From Podocnemis expansa (taxonomy: Eukaryota > Chordata > Testudines > Podocnemididae), in assembly GCA_007922195.1 (NCBI GenBank), contig ML682007.1, forward strand, positions 12,844,562 through 12,908,561: a stretch of DNA of 64,000 nt, written 5' to 3'. The notes below the pieces were generated by a model, which was given only the letters and a program-made list of their open reading frames with translations, was not told the origin of the DNA and made no database searches. The position numbers and the translations under genes were made by a program. Every line of letters starts with the position of its first letter. The first letter of the stretch is position 1. This document shows positions 1-10,393 of this stretch, in pieces.

Positions 1-2859
1 AACCTATCTGTGAAGGATGTGGGAGCTGCTTGTGGTATTTTATGTCTACTGTGTATTCTAACTATATTTCTGATGGTTAGTGTGTGGATTACTGCGTGAT
101 TAGAGGAATTAATGCAGAGCTGCATCATTTTACGTGTTCCAGGACAACAGACAATGGTTTTAGAGAAACCGTCACCAGTACTGGAAAGGCCCTAGAGGGG
201 TCAACACCTTTGAAGTTTTACCCCATCTGTGCTTGTGGGGCAGCAGCTTGGCTTGGCGCAAAGGGAGGGAGGGGGCACTTCAAGTGGGAAACTAGAAAAA
301 GAACTTTAAAATGGATAAAAAGGCTATCTTTGAAAAAAGAGGGTGAGAAAGCTGACAGGAAACTGTTCAGAGGGCAATGAGCTAGCACAGGAACAGGCCC
401 TCTGGGATGGGTCTAAAGCAGCTTGCTCCGCCTAAGCCGTTAGCAAGAAGGTATGTTTTAGGTAAGACACTGTCATACCAGTGGCTTAATGAGCTAAAAA
501 AATAGCCAAGGAATCTTTTTCTTGCCGTGCTTCATTCCAACTGTTAAAGATAAAAGAAGTATTTGTTTTGAATATGCTGTTCTGAGTGTCAGTAGTCATT
601 CTGGCCACAGCTCCTAAAGGAAAGTCTTGCAGGTAACTGACCACAGTCTGGTCTTCTGAGTTACCATTGAAGAGTATGTAAGGGCCAGCCTGGTCTAAAA
701 CTGAGAGAACCACAGGATTCCCCTGCAGGAGAAGGAAAAGCACAGAGGCTAGATACCCGCAGAGAGTGCACTTGAGAGAGACTCAAGAGAGGTTGAAGGG
801 GTAGCCATTCCTATGACCATGGCTCTATCTAATACAAAATAACTTCTCTCTTGGTAGGTGGTCTCCCAGTCACTTCACCCCATTCAGCCTAGAACCAGCA
901 TAACCACAAGCCTCCAAAGTATTTACCCAGTGCCAGTTTGGCCACCTTTACTTTGGGTTCCTCTCCTATGCCTCCTGCATCCTCAGGTCTATTCACTTTG
1001 GATGTAAAGCCATGGTTAGCCAGCATTTAAGCCATTGCTTTCTCTAAGAGCAGAGATGTCCCCCAAAACAAATAACAAAGATAGCTCTGTTGCTAGGTCC
1101 ACACAAGTATTTTGGGGTCTCTTCTATCATATTACATGGATTTTGCTTATAGCTTAACAGAAGAAATATCAAAACTATCCAACAATACATAATGGCATAG
1201 TATTTATCATAAAACAATATTATAGGTAAGTCGGACTAAAGAGACAGGGGGTCAAATGTTGCTCCCATTGCAGTCAATAGCAAAACTCCCAGTGATTTCA
1301 ATAGAACCAGGATTTTACCCTAGTTTAGAATTCACATCCATAACATGTCTCCTTCTCAAAATGTGTTTCTGTATTTAGCTGCATGTCTGTCACTCTTCTC
1401 TTGTTTCTTATGAATGGAGGACTGAAGGAAAAAAATCACACACACACACACATCTGAAAATACCATCAGGAACTGAAGCCAAAAATCAAAGCATGCCCAA
1501 CATAAACTTAGTGCCGTTGCAAAACTCAGCCAAAAACCTGGCCAGATTCTTTACAACAGATACTGGAGCTAAATGATCATACTGCATTGTGTCTGGGAAA
1601 ACAACCTCTGTTGAGGTGACATCTAATTAGTACTAATCCTTTAGCAATCTGCAGGTGGATTTTACAAGGCCGGGGGAGAGGTTTAGGCATGCAGCAGGGA
1701 ATATGACACTTGTTTCTGGATGAATGGACTAACTGGGAAGTTTCCAGAGGTAAGTGTTAGTGCTGATGGACTGTTCAAAATTAATTTCCTTCCCTAAGCA
1801 TACAGCCAGCTTGGATGCTTTGGCTCTTGCTCTGTGCTCAGCCACTGGGGTTCCTCAGAAGCCAGACATAATTTGAGGCTATTGTACCCAGCTGTTATTG
1901 TAGCCCTTTGCTTCCAAATCCTAAAGTCCCTCTGCTGCACTGATCCTAAGTGAGAGAAGTTGTGCTGCAAATATGTTCCCTGCATGCTAATTTATCAGAG
2001 AGGTTTGGAGAAAGATTTGTCACAATGGAAGTGAAGAACCTATTCTGATTGAATGCAGGCAAATGAAAGGAAAGAGGTTGCATGATGTAGTTGACTGTTT
2101 TTACGCAACACACCTGTCTTACTTAGACCACTGCAGCACAAGCATATTTTGAAGCTTCCCTTGGGGAAGGCAGCTGTATGGCTGATCCAGGCCCTAACCC
2201 TGGGCTTGCCCCATGCCACACCCTCACCACGCTCCCAGTCATGCCCCTTCACCCTCAGCATCTCCTGCACCCCCGCACCCAGCACTTTCTGTCCATCACA
2301 GTTCTAAGAGTATGTACTTCTTTCTTTGAACCACCCTCTCCCCACTCAGTGACATGACCCCGCCTTTCCAGGGAATGAATGAGGGGAGCTTAATTTAAAT
2401 TGTCTTTCTCTACTGCCTGCAGAAGGAAGACAGCTCTGTTAATCTGTCTCCATGATAACCATGTGAAATACGTGGAGACAATGTATACGCACACAGTCAT
2501 AGACATGCTACTATTCAGTTTCTACTGAGACTGTAAATCACAATTGTTTCTGGACAAAAATAAATCATGTAAACAAGATTAATTCCCTGCAACTTTTTAA
2601 ACATCTCTTCTATTGGCATAGTAGTGTACTAGTAGTACCAAAAAGTTCCTCAACAAGATGACATGTTAAACTGTATTAGGCAAGAAGGTTTAAATAACAG
2701 CACCCATTCTTAAAGTGTAAGCCTACTCTTAAACATCTCATTAGGGTTAAAATGTAGCCTTTTCTATATGATACCACATGTATCCACAAGCTTACACCAA
2801 CCAGTTTACACCAATTCAAAATAATTGTCTGTATTGCTTCCTATCCTGTATTTGTGCCA
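1..2859. other. Unassigned non-coding stretch
   Basis: I see no exon or recognisable protein here. Short open frames are scattered on both strands and none resembles a known family. Around 1255-1325 there is a repeated sauropsid-style motif (CCCATTGCAGTCAATAG, then GATTTCAATAGAACC) that looks like an old interspersed repeat. A (CA)8 microsatellite lies at 1437-1452. The rest is plain, moderately AT-rich sequence. Confidence 0.6.
1437..1452. repeat. (CA)8 microsatellite
   Basis: Sixteen bases of alternating CA, read directly. Confidence 0.9.
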
Positions 2860-2875
2860 CATTCCATGACAAGTT

Positions 2876-3108
2876 CCAAAGGGGCAGCCGTCTCAGTCTA
2901 GTAAGCAAAAAAAGCAAGGAGTCTTGTGGCACTTAAAGACTAACAGATTTATTTATCGCATGAGCTTTCATGGGAGAATACCCCACTTTGTCAGATGCTT
3001 TAAAGAGCCCTTCAATGCGTCTGATAAAGTGAGATATTCTCCCACGAAAGCTCATGCAATAAATAAATCTGTTAGTCTTTAAGTGCCACAAGACACCTTG
3101 CTTTTCTT
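2876..3108 (-). mobile_element. Fold-back retroposon, Penelope-like (family A)
   Basis: The left half (CCAAAGGGGCAGCC onward) reappears as its reverse complement in the right half, so the copy folds into a long hairpin. The left end is complete; the right end stops after CACCTTGCTTTTCTT and lacks the last ~30 nt. The copy is bracketed by a perfect 16-bp direct repeat, CATTCCATGACAAGTT, at 2860-2875 and 3109-3124. A duplication this long argues for target-primed reverse transcription. Strand is given so that the complete CCCCTTTGG end is 3'. The Penelope-like assignment is inference from the family as a whole. Confidence 0.75.
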
Positions 3109-3184
3109 CATTCCATGACAAGTTGCTGAAAGCCAAACAAACCCCCGAAAACAGCATCAACAGAGAAACACAACTAATATCAAG

Positions 3185-3524
3185 GGCTATGGCTACACTG
3201 GAAGCTTAAATCAGCTTAACCAGGCTTAAATTGACTTAAGCAACTACATGGCCATATCTGGAATTCATTAAGTCAACTTAAGCACTTGCCTGAGTTGAGT
3301 TAATAACTCTCACCCATAAAGTAAGTTTAAGGGTTAAATCATCTAAGTTGACTTAACAAAATGTGGCCATTAAAGTTGATTTAATAAAGTTCACTTTATC
3401 AAGTCGCCTTTAAATGGATCCCCGGGCTTAAGTTGACTTTATAAAGTCAACTTAAACAAATGGGGACCCTCTAAGTTGACCTTATTAAGTCAGCTTAATG
3501 GAGCCCTCTAGTGTGGAGATAGCT
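3185..3524. mobile_element. Inverted-repeat DNA element, Harbinger-like MITE (family C)
   Basis: The ends GGCTATGGCTACACT and AGTGTGGAGATAGCT are imperfect inverted repeats, flanked by a 3-bp duplication AAG (3182-3184 and 3525-3527). The inside is a series of TTAAGTTGACTT palindromes and holds no coding sequence. Related ends occur at 25059, 38565 and 55065 and more diverged at 52930, each with a 3-bp duplication or near-duplication. A 3-bp duplication suits PIF/Harbinger, although AAG is not the usual TWA. Confidence 0.65.
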
Positions 3525-3550
3525 AAGCAATTTCACACTCTAAAGAACAG

Positions 3551-4322
3551 TGTAACCCATGTGCCTAAATAGGTGCAATCTCTTTTAGGGACCCTTATGG
3601 CTGGGTTACGTTGCTGGGCAGATTTTGGAGCCCAGAAACCAGAAACTTCTGGTAAGAGGGTGAGGGAGCACACTGAGCATGCTCCACAAGTTTTATTGTT
3701 GAGCTGGAGTTACATGCCCAGGGAGAAGCCTGAGAAGAGAAGCCTGGAGAGGAGCAAACGGAGAGCTGCAGAGGACATTGGCTAAGGGACTCAGTGAAAG
3801 GAGCTGAGCAGGAGTGGACTGCAGGATGTTTTCTCCCAGCTTTCGACTGCTTTGCAGGGGAGTTGTCTGCAGTGGAACTGAGAGCTGGATGGCCAGTGAC
3901 CTGATTGCATGGTGCTGGCTGCACAGGAGGAAGAAAGGACTGCATGGCATCTGCCTGAAGATTCCTGCAGCTAGAGAGGATGAGGATTGCTTTTGTTCTG
4001 CATTCAAGCCCCAAGGACTTAAAAGACTGCAATTGAGATAAGGGTGACTCCACCTGAACTTTGGGACTCTTGGGTTTCTTACTCTTTTGTTTAAATGTAT
4101 TATGGTTCTTTAGGATAAGGTGTGTTTAGTTAGTTAATAAAGTTCATTGTATGTTTATGCTGAGTGGTAGTTTAATGAGGGAAGGAAACTCTGAGCAGTC
4201 TTCGCTGTGAGTCCTTTTAACAACTGGATCCTGGCTCTCCAGTTGCTTTCATCAGGGGTTTTCTCTGTGAGGCACTGGAGAGGGGCAGGTGAATGAATTT
4301 GAGCCCACCCTAGCAGGTTACA
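3551..4322 (+). mobile_element. Solo LTR of an endogenous retrovirus-like element
   Basis: The stretch begins TGTAACC and ends GGTTACA, a perfect 7-bp inverted terminus with the TG...CA ends of an LTR. It is flanked by a perfect 4-bp duplication ACAG (3547-3550 and 4323-4326). A polyadenylation signal AATAAA is at 4136-4141, which sets the plus orientation. There is no internal gag-pol sequence, so this is a lone LTR left by recombination. Open frames of about 150 codons inside it on the minus strand are chance products. The superfamily cannot be named from the LTR alone; a 4-bp duplication is compatible with several. Confidence 0.75.
4136..4141 (+). promoter_or_regulatory. Polyadenylation signal in solo LTR
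   Basis: AATAAA within the LTR at 3551-4322, in the right orientation and about two thirds along, as expected for the R/U5 part of an LTR. Confidence 0.5.
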
Positions 4323-5112
4323 ACAGCAATACAATGAACAATGCCAGTAACTCCCAAATTTTAAGTAAAATACAGGAAACTATGAACTAGATCAACACAT
4401 CTAAGAAACTGCCTTATCTTTCTTGTCTCCTGTAAGTAAAGTCTCCTGAACACTGAACACTTCCTACTGGTGTCCTATATTCAGTTTAGTGAAAAATATA
4501 CTCACCCTACCAATCCTGCAAGGTACTGAGCCAATGGGATTAGAGAGGGTTTAGCCCCTCACAAGAGGTGTTCAACATCTCACAGGATTGGGCCCTCTGA
4601 AGACACTAAAAGAAGCAAAGTGCAAGAAAGTGAAACAAAAGGCTGGTTTGTTAAAATCTGAAACTGACAAGTGGTATAAGAAGGTATATGATAAAATCAA
4701 GTGGGAAAGATTGAGTAATTCCTGCTGCCACTGTGCCGTCTTTAAGAAACTAGCCGTGGGATTGACGGGAAAAAAAGCAGTAAAATAAGCCAAGAGAAGA
4801 ATTTTGATCGCTCATGTTCCTATTTAATGTAATTATGGTACAAGGAGGTTCCTGCAGCTCTCTGATCCGTGCCCAGCTGCACGTTTACAAGCCAGCTAAA
4901 TGTCTGGAAGCTTAGAAAGCTCTAGCAATTGCCAGTCTTGTTTATTTAAAGTCTCTAAAATACACCCTTCCAGACACAGCAGTGTCTGACAGCCCTGTAG
5001 GAGAGGAAAGAGCTATTTATTCCCCATGCTTATATAACTTAAAGCGTTGTTTTGTGTACTTTAAATATGGTTTTGCAATTTGATAACTCCAATATGCTGA
5101 TATCTTCTAGAG
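4323..5112. other. Unassigned non-coding stretch
   Basis: Plain sequence between the solo LTR and the next hAT element. Frames of about 70 codons at 4572-4793 overlap on both strands and match nothing I know. Confidence 0.5.
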
Positions 5113-6134
5113 CAGTGATTCTCAACTCTTCTGTGTTCTCGATCCATTTGTAAACATTTATGGCCTGTCTTGACCCAGTAAATAGTCTGGGGTTGGAGGC
5201 CCTTGGGTGGTTTCAGCTGGGTCCTGTCCCACCCCTACCACCTGCAGGTTGGACGAAATTTGGGTCTCATCTGGCACTCACCCCAGTAGCAGCACCCTGC
5301 CCCCTGCCCCACCCCTTGGCCTGATCTAGTCTGTGGGCCTGATCCAGCTCCTAGGGCCAATCCGGCTCCAGCCACTGCCAACAAGTGGCAGACAGCTGCA
5401 GCCTGGCTCTGGCTCCTGCCTCCTGCTGCTGCCGGCAAGCAACAGGCAGCCTTGGTGGGCCCAATCTGGTCCCAACCACTGCCACCCAGCGGCAGGCAGC
5501 CCGGAGCTGGATCTGACCGCTGCCACTACTGGCAAGTGCCAGTCCCAGCCTGGCTCTGGCTCGCAGCAGGCGGCCCGTAGCCGACTCTGGCTCCAGCCAC
5601 TGCCAGCAAGCAGTAGGCACTGCAGGTGGGCCCAGTGCAGCTCCTGCCGCTGCACTGCCAGCAGTCATGGCAGGCAGCCTCAGCCTGGATCTGGCTCCTG
5701 CCACTGCCGGCCAGCAGCAGGCAGCCAGATGCAGGGCAGGGCCAAGGTGATGCAGGACACAAGACCTGCAGGCCCATCAGCAACAACACCTCTGGCTGTG
5801 GGGCTGGCTGGGCTTGGCTGTCGCAACCTCTGGGTTTGCAGAACCACTCAGGTTTGGCTTCAACCCACTCCCAATGCCCACCCGCCTCCTGGTGGGCAAA
5901 ATTTGTGTGAGTAGAGTTGTGACCTGACAGAATGACACACTTGAATTTGATCTATCTGGCCTCTCATTATGATGATGACTAGGTCAAACCCAGGTGGCAC
6001 TGACTAAAGGGAGCAGTGTCTGGAGCAGGAAGGTAAGTCCAGCCAGCCCTGTGGGACGGGAGCTGTCACGTGAACCTTTGAAATATTCTGGTGAACCTAT
6101 TCTGGTTCCCGATCCATGGGTTGAGAAACCTGTG
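5113..6134. mobile_element. hAT-like DNA transposon, non-autonomous
   Basis: The left end CAGTGATTCTCAACTC and right end GGGTTGAGAAACCTGTG are imperfect inverted repeats of the common hAT type that reads CAGTGGTTCTCAAC. No convincing 8-bp duplication is left. The interior is filled by a GC-rich tandem repeat, described separately, and contains no transposase. Confidence 0.6.
5340..5735. repeat. Degenerate GC-rich tandem repeat inside hAT
   Basis: A unit of roughly 60 bp containing CCAGCCACTGCC, GGCAAGCAGCAGGCAGC and CCTGGCTCTGGCTCCTGCC recurs several times with substitutions. It produces overlapping open frames on both strands up to 193 codons long, rich in Ser, Gln, Pro, Ala and Leu. These come from the repeat and are not genes. 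Confidence 0.7.
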
Positions 6135-6555
6135 GAGCACAGACAGATAACTGTAACCCTGTGTAATGGACATTGTGACCAATGTCCAGCAAGACTCCAT
6201 ATTGTCAGTTTGGAACTCCTGCTTAAACAATGTACTTCATTTTGGATACTTGATGAAATCTGGTTTAGGTATATGCTGTATATGTTCTTTTAAATGTGTG
6301 AACAAGGTGTGTGAATGAAGGGCGTGTGTGTGAAAAGGCCAGTCTCAACTGCCAGCCTGTCCTGATGAACCATAAGTACCATCTAACTGGCTGAACAATG
6401 CAGACATCTCATTAAAGCAAACAGAAGGAGCCACCCCAGAAAGAAAAGAATAAAATACAGTCAAGTCTGCAAGTGACTGGTGACCAATGATCTCCCAGGA
6501 ACCCTGAAGCTACATGACACAGCAAATCCCATAGACTTACATGAAGGCCTGCAAG

Positions 6556-6562
6556 TATAAAA
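6556..6562 (+). promoter_or_regulatory. TATA box in LTR
   Basis: TATAAAA, followed about 230 bp later by AATAAA, as in a retroviral U3-R arrangement. Confidence 0.45.
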
Positions 6563-6733
6563 GATGGGTGAGAGCATGAAAACTTTGGGGTCTCATTCTG
6601 CAACTGACATCTTGGAGCATCGGATCATGACCGACAGAGGCCTGGCTCCCTCCTTGTGCCCAGCCTAGTTGGCCACTAGGCTGGCTCAAGCAACACATGA
6701 AAGGACTGGTAATTACATCACACCAGCTTGCAG

Positions 6734-6736
<3 letters not shown>

Positions 6737-6764
<28 letters not shown>
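6737..6764. repeat. (TG)14 microsatellite
   Basis: Uninterrupted TG repeat inside the LTR, a probable length-variable site. Confidence 0.95.
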
Positions 6765-6768
<4 letters not shown>

Positions 6769-6887
6769 TGCTGTTCTTACTTATTTACAATAAATGTGGC
6801 ATATTGCCTTGTCCCCCTGAATAAGATCCTGCTAGTCTTTTCTTTTTATTAGGGGGTGCTCTCCTGGGTGCCCTTTTTGGTATAACA

Positions 6888-7669
6888 AACCGACCTGTTC
6901 TAGAGAACCCGCTGTGCTTAGGTACCCAATTACCATGGCTTTTAGGACTCAGGCCAAGACTAAACATCAGTAGTTGCAAGATTCATAGGGAATAGGCCTT
7001 GTTTAAGAATGCTACTCAGAAGTCAAGCTAGGCACCCAAATAGGTGATCTGCTTTGCAAAAGCACTGAGAAGCTGCAGCTTCAGTTGTGGACGTATAACA
7101 ACATAAACTTAGTGGCACAATAACTAGGCTTAGAAGTGGCATAATCTATTTTTTTAAAGCATGTCCTAGATTCTAGATAGTTGTTTGATTGAAAATCTCG
7201 CCCCATCCACAAAGACAGGACAAACTGGGTTAGTGTGAGCCATGAACCAGCTCCCAAAGCCTGAGTTCCTGTCATTTGAATTAAAGGGAGAATGCTATCT
7301 GCTGTCAGAAAGTAGCGGGGTTTGTCCTTGCCAGGCCCAGCCACTAGAGAGGGGCCTAGCTGTACATTACATCAGTTTGTTTCATACTCCCCTGGAGTAT
7401 GGAGGCCCACAGAAGTTTGAGTATCAAGTAGGATGTCAGTTCGTACTGTACTTTGGCGGCATATGCAGTACACACAAATGTGCACAGATGGCACTGTACT
7501 TCCCTTAAGCCCAGAGGCACCTTTTTGACATTTAATTCACAGAGCAACATTGATTATTATCAGTGATACCATTAAAGGAAACAAAATCCAGAGCTACACA
7601 GGCTGTGCTTTACCACTTCCCAGCCACGGATCACAATGTATTTATTCCCACAATACCTCCCTGAGGTAG
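6888..7669. other. Unassigned non-coding stretch
   Basis: No repeat or coding family recognised. Frames of 64-88 codons near 7081-7550 overlap on both strands and look random. Confidence 0.5.
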
Positions 7670-7790
7670 AGTAGTAAAGTTATTCCCATTCCCGTTTTAT
7701 AGATGGGGATACTGAGGCACAGAGCCATGACATGACTTTTCATAGGCCACGTGGGACATTTGTGGGAGCCAAGACCAGAGACCACCTCTC
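7670..7790 (-). mobile_element. MIR/CORE-SINE relic
   Basis: Contains CGTTTTATAGATGGGGATAC followed by TGAGGCACAGAGCC, the reverse complement of the MIR core (CCTCAGTTT...CCATCTGTAAAA). Ancient and diverged, so the ends are approximate. Confidence 0.6.
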
Positions 7791-8230
7791 TAAACTCCCA
7801 TCTCTGTATCACGGATCATCCTTCCTCCCTATTTGAACCATATCTAAGCACAGATCTCATAGGTGACTCTGCAGCAAATACAAGACATGCCCTGCCCAAA
7901 GAGACTTTCATCACAGACTCCAGAATAAACCAACTCCAGCAATAGGAAAGGCCTGTTAGTCCAATTATTCCTGTTAGGTGCAGGCAATGAAATAGTTTTG
8001 AGATGTGGTTAAATGGCATTACAAAAGCCTTTTTTAAAACTGTTTTATTTACATTGCCAAGTGATGGAGGGGGAAAACAAAAAACAAAACAAAACAAAAC
8101 TTTGGCAGACACTTTTTGAGCCAGACTTGCCTCCGGAGATCAATGGGGAACTTTTCTCTCCAGTGTGAAGGGCAATTTGCAATCATTGGTACTGTATATG
8201 GCCGCCAGTCTTGAAGGCTGGAATCCAGAG

Positions 8231-8355
8231 ACTTAAAGACTAACAGATTTATTTTTTGCATGAGCTTTCATGGGAGAAAATCCCACTTCTAGTCTTTAAG
8301 TGCTACATGACTCCTTGTTTTTTTTGCTGGAGTAAACTAACATGGCTATCCCTTT
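8231..8355 (+). mobile_element. Fold-back retroposon (family A), short copy
   Basis: Short hairpin copy with GACTAACAGATTTATT in one arm and TAGTCTTTAAGTGCTACATG in the other, ending TGGCTATCCCTTT at the complete end. Flanked by a perfect 11-bp duplication GGAATCCAGAG (8220-8230 and 8356-8366). The loop region is deleted, so the two arms nearly touch. Confidence 0.75.
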
Positions 8356-8885
8356 GGAATCCAGAGGCACCTTTGTATTCTAGGGACTGTACTGTAAAAT
8401 TTTTCTTACTAACAGGACTATGACAATTAAGCAACCCTGCTGGGATCTGATATGTTACTGCTAACTAGTCATGGCTCTGACAGTTAAGTCTACATTCCTA
8501 TTCATGCTGCATCATCCTCTGCTCCTTTGCCAAGCCTACTTTTTGCACAAGATATTTCACAGGAACCTCAAATGGAAAATCAGCCAAACCAGAAATGTGC
8601 TCAGTTTAAAGGATTCAATACCAGGTTCTAGACCTTTCTGAAATCCAGCAGGTCACGGATATCATGTCTATACTGGTAGAGAAATGTTCACAGTATCACC
8701 TCTGGACCGGTCATGGACGAATGGCAAAAGCTACATTAACAGCTTCCTCGTGAAAGTTTGCTTTCTCCATCAATCTAGTATTTAACCCATCAGCATTTCC
8801 TAGAGCACACATATGATGTGTTTTCCTGCTTGCTTCAGCTCATCTACAATCCCTCAGCATCACTCCAGCCAGCGATATCTTAGAC

Positions 8886-9820
8886 CAATGGTTCCTAACC
8901 TTTTTGGCTCAAGGACCACAGATGTCATTTTTACAACCCTGAATGGCCACCAGTCTACCAACTCATAAAACTGGATTGATGTATACACTATTAAGGACTA
9001 CAAATCATTACATATTTAAAGTAAACATTTTGACACTATTGTGCTTGTTTTGACATTCAGTCTTTTATATCTACAGATTATTCACAGTGTGTTACACACT
9101 CACAGACAAAACACTAGTGTAGCTGAGTGACTCTCTACACACTGAAGCACATGGCCTGGCAGCTAAGTCACAGTGGGTGACCAAAGTGGAGGCGAGAGCA
9201 GAAGGCACTGATTTTTAGAATCGTGCCCCATCCTCAGCACCCCACTCACCCACTGCAGATGGAAGCAGTTCAACAAGACGCAGAGCTGTAACTACGGCGG
9301 GGCCAACGGGGCAAAGCCCCAAGCAGCATGTAGCAGCTCAATAGGGCCTCTCTATTAAAGGGCAGCTTTCACAGCTCCAGCTCCGGGCAGCAAAAACTGG
9401 CATTACGGCTGTGGCATGGAGACATCTCCTGCTGATCTCCCTTCTCTCTGGTTGCAGCAGGGAAACTGCACATGTCCTGTAGCCTCATGCACTCCATCTG
9501 GGGACCTAGGGAGTGGTTCCCTTCTGCAACCGAGGGAACAGGAAATCAGTGCTCCCTTCACTCTGGCACTAGCAGGGATCTCAGTTCCAAGGGACGCAGG
9601 CAGAGTGCTGCTCCCTGATGATGTCAAGGAGGGGGAGTGCTGAGCTCCCTTTCCCCGCTGCTCAGCAAGGAGCCTGCACCAACAGCCCCTTGGCAACACA
9701 CTTCATCTAGGTCCTTAGGAGGCAGCTCCCTCCTACAGCCAGCAGGAGGGGAGTGGTGGACCACTCTGAAAAACCCCATGGGCCACTTTTGGCCCCTGGG
9801 CCATGGGTTGGGAACCATTG
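8886..9820. mobile_element. hAT-like DNA transposon, non-autonomous, 935 bp
   Basis: Inverted termini CAATGGTTCCTAACC and GGGTTGGGAACCATTG. The 8-bp flanks TCTTAGAC and TCCTAGGT match at five positions, and all three differences are transitions, as expected of an old duplication. The interior is GC-rich in its second half and encodes no transposase. It carries a further inserted element near 9281. Confidence 0.7.
9281..9415. mobile_element. Probable hAT element nested in hAT
   Basis: Starts CAGAGCTGTAACTACGGC, nearly identical to the terminus of the well-bounded element at 14168-14346. The right end (GCATTACGGCTGTGG) is diverged, so that boundary is approximate. It lies inside the hAT at 8886-9820 and is therefore younger. 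Confidence 0.45.
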
Positions 9821-10393
9821 TCCTAGGTTAACTTTCCTTTTAATATTCTACCCCCAAAATCAGTACCTTTCATTGGTAGTATCTTTTCAGCATCCCCATT
9901 TTCAGCACTTTGGATGCAAAAATAGGGCTCTTTCTTCCCAAGTCTTAAAGTGTGAGCCTTGAGTCACCACATGGCCAGTTATAACAGCACAGAAAAATGA
10001 GGAAGCAGATTCTTTGGGAGAATTATTAACTTTTGAAGTTCCCAGAGCACTTTCTTGTTTGTCTCTGGATTTTAAGAATATTTGCCTGAGTTGGAAAGTA
10101 ATTTTTTATTCCTTACTGGGTAGTAGAAGACTGTGGGCACAATATACACAGCATAAGTAAAATAGTGATTACCTGCGTGTATAAATTCTTCACAGGGATC
10201 TGTTAAGTACTGTTACGGAATATATTTCACTTGAGCTGCTAGAAGTGAACATATTCTGTATGTTCTTGCCTGAATTTTATATATAAATTTCCATTTACCT
10301 TTACACTATGAACTTGCTGGATTTGCTGGGATTATTTCAGGGGAAACTTTTTCTTTTTTTTTGGCAGCGTGTCAGAGGATATACAAGCCAAAG
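9821..10393. other. Unassigned non-coding stretch
   Basis: AT-rich sequence with no recognised repeat or coding family, ending where the LINE relic becomes recognisable. Confidence 0.45.

Larger units (their letters stand above)
6160..6887 (+). mobile_element. Solo LTR, retrovirus-like
   Basis: A TG...CA-bounded stretch, TGTGTAATGG to GGTATAACA, with LTR signals in the right order: TATAAAA at 6556-6562, a T/G-rich tract at 6737-6764, AATAAA at 6789-6794, then a short GT/T-rich tail. Flanks AACCC (6155-6159) and AACCG (6888-6892) match at four of five bases. There is no internal coding region. The left boundary is less certain than the right. Confidence 0.6.

Noticed and set aside
2876..3108. 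Family A as a cut-and-paste MITE
   Set aside because: Palindromic form suggested it at first, but duplication lengths of 9 to 17 bp and unequal arms do not fit any DNA transposon superfamily with fixed duplications.
3595..4053. 152-codon minus-strand frame
   Set aside because: Lies inside a solo LTR with defined ends, and a second long frame overlaps it; no family resemblance.
5333..5914. 193-codon open frame, plus strand, Ser/Gln/Pro-rich
   Set aside because: It reads a GC-rich tandem repeat inside a hAT element, and other frames on both strands are equally open.
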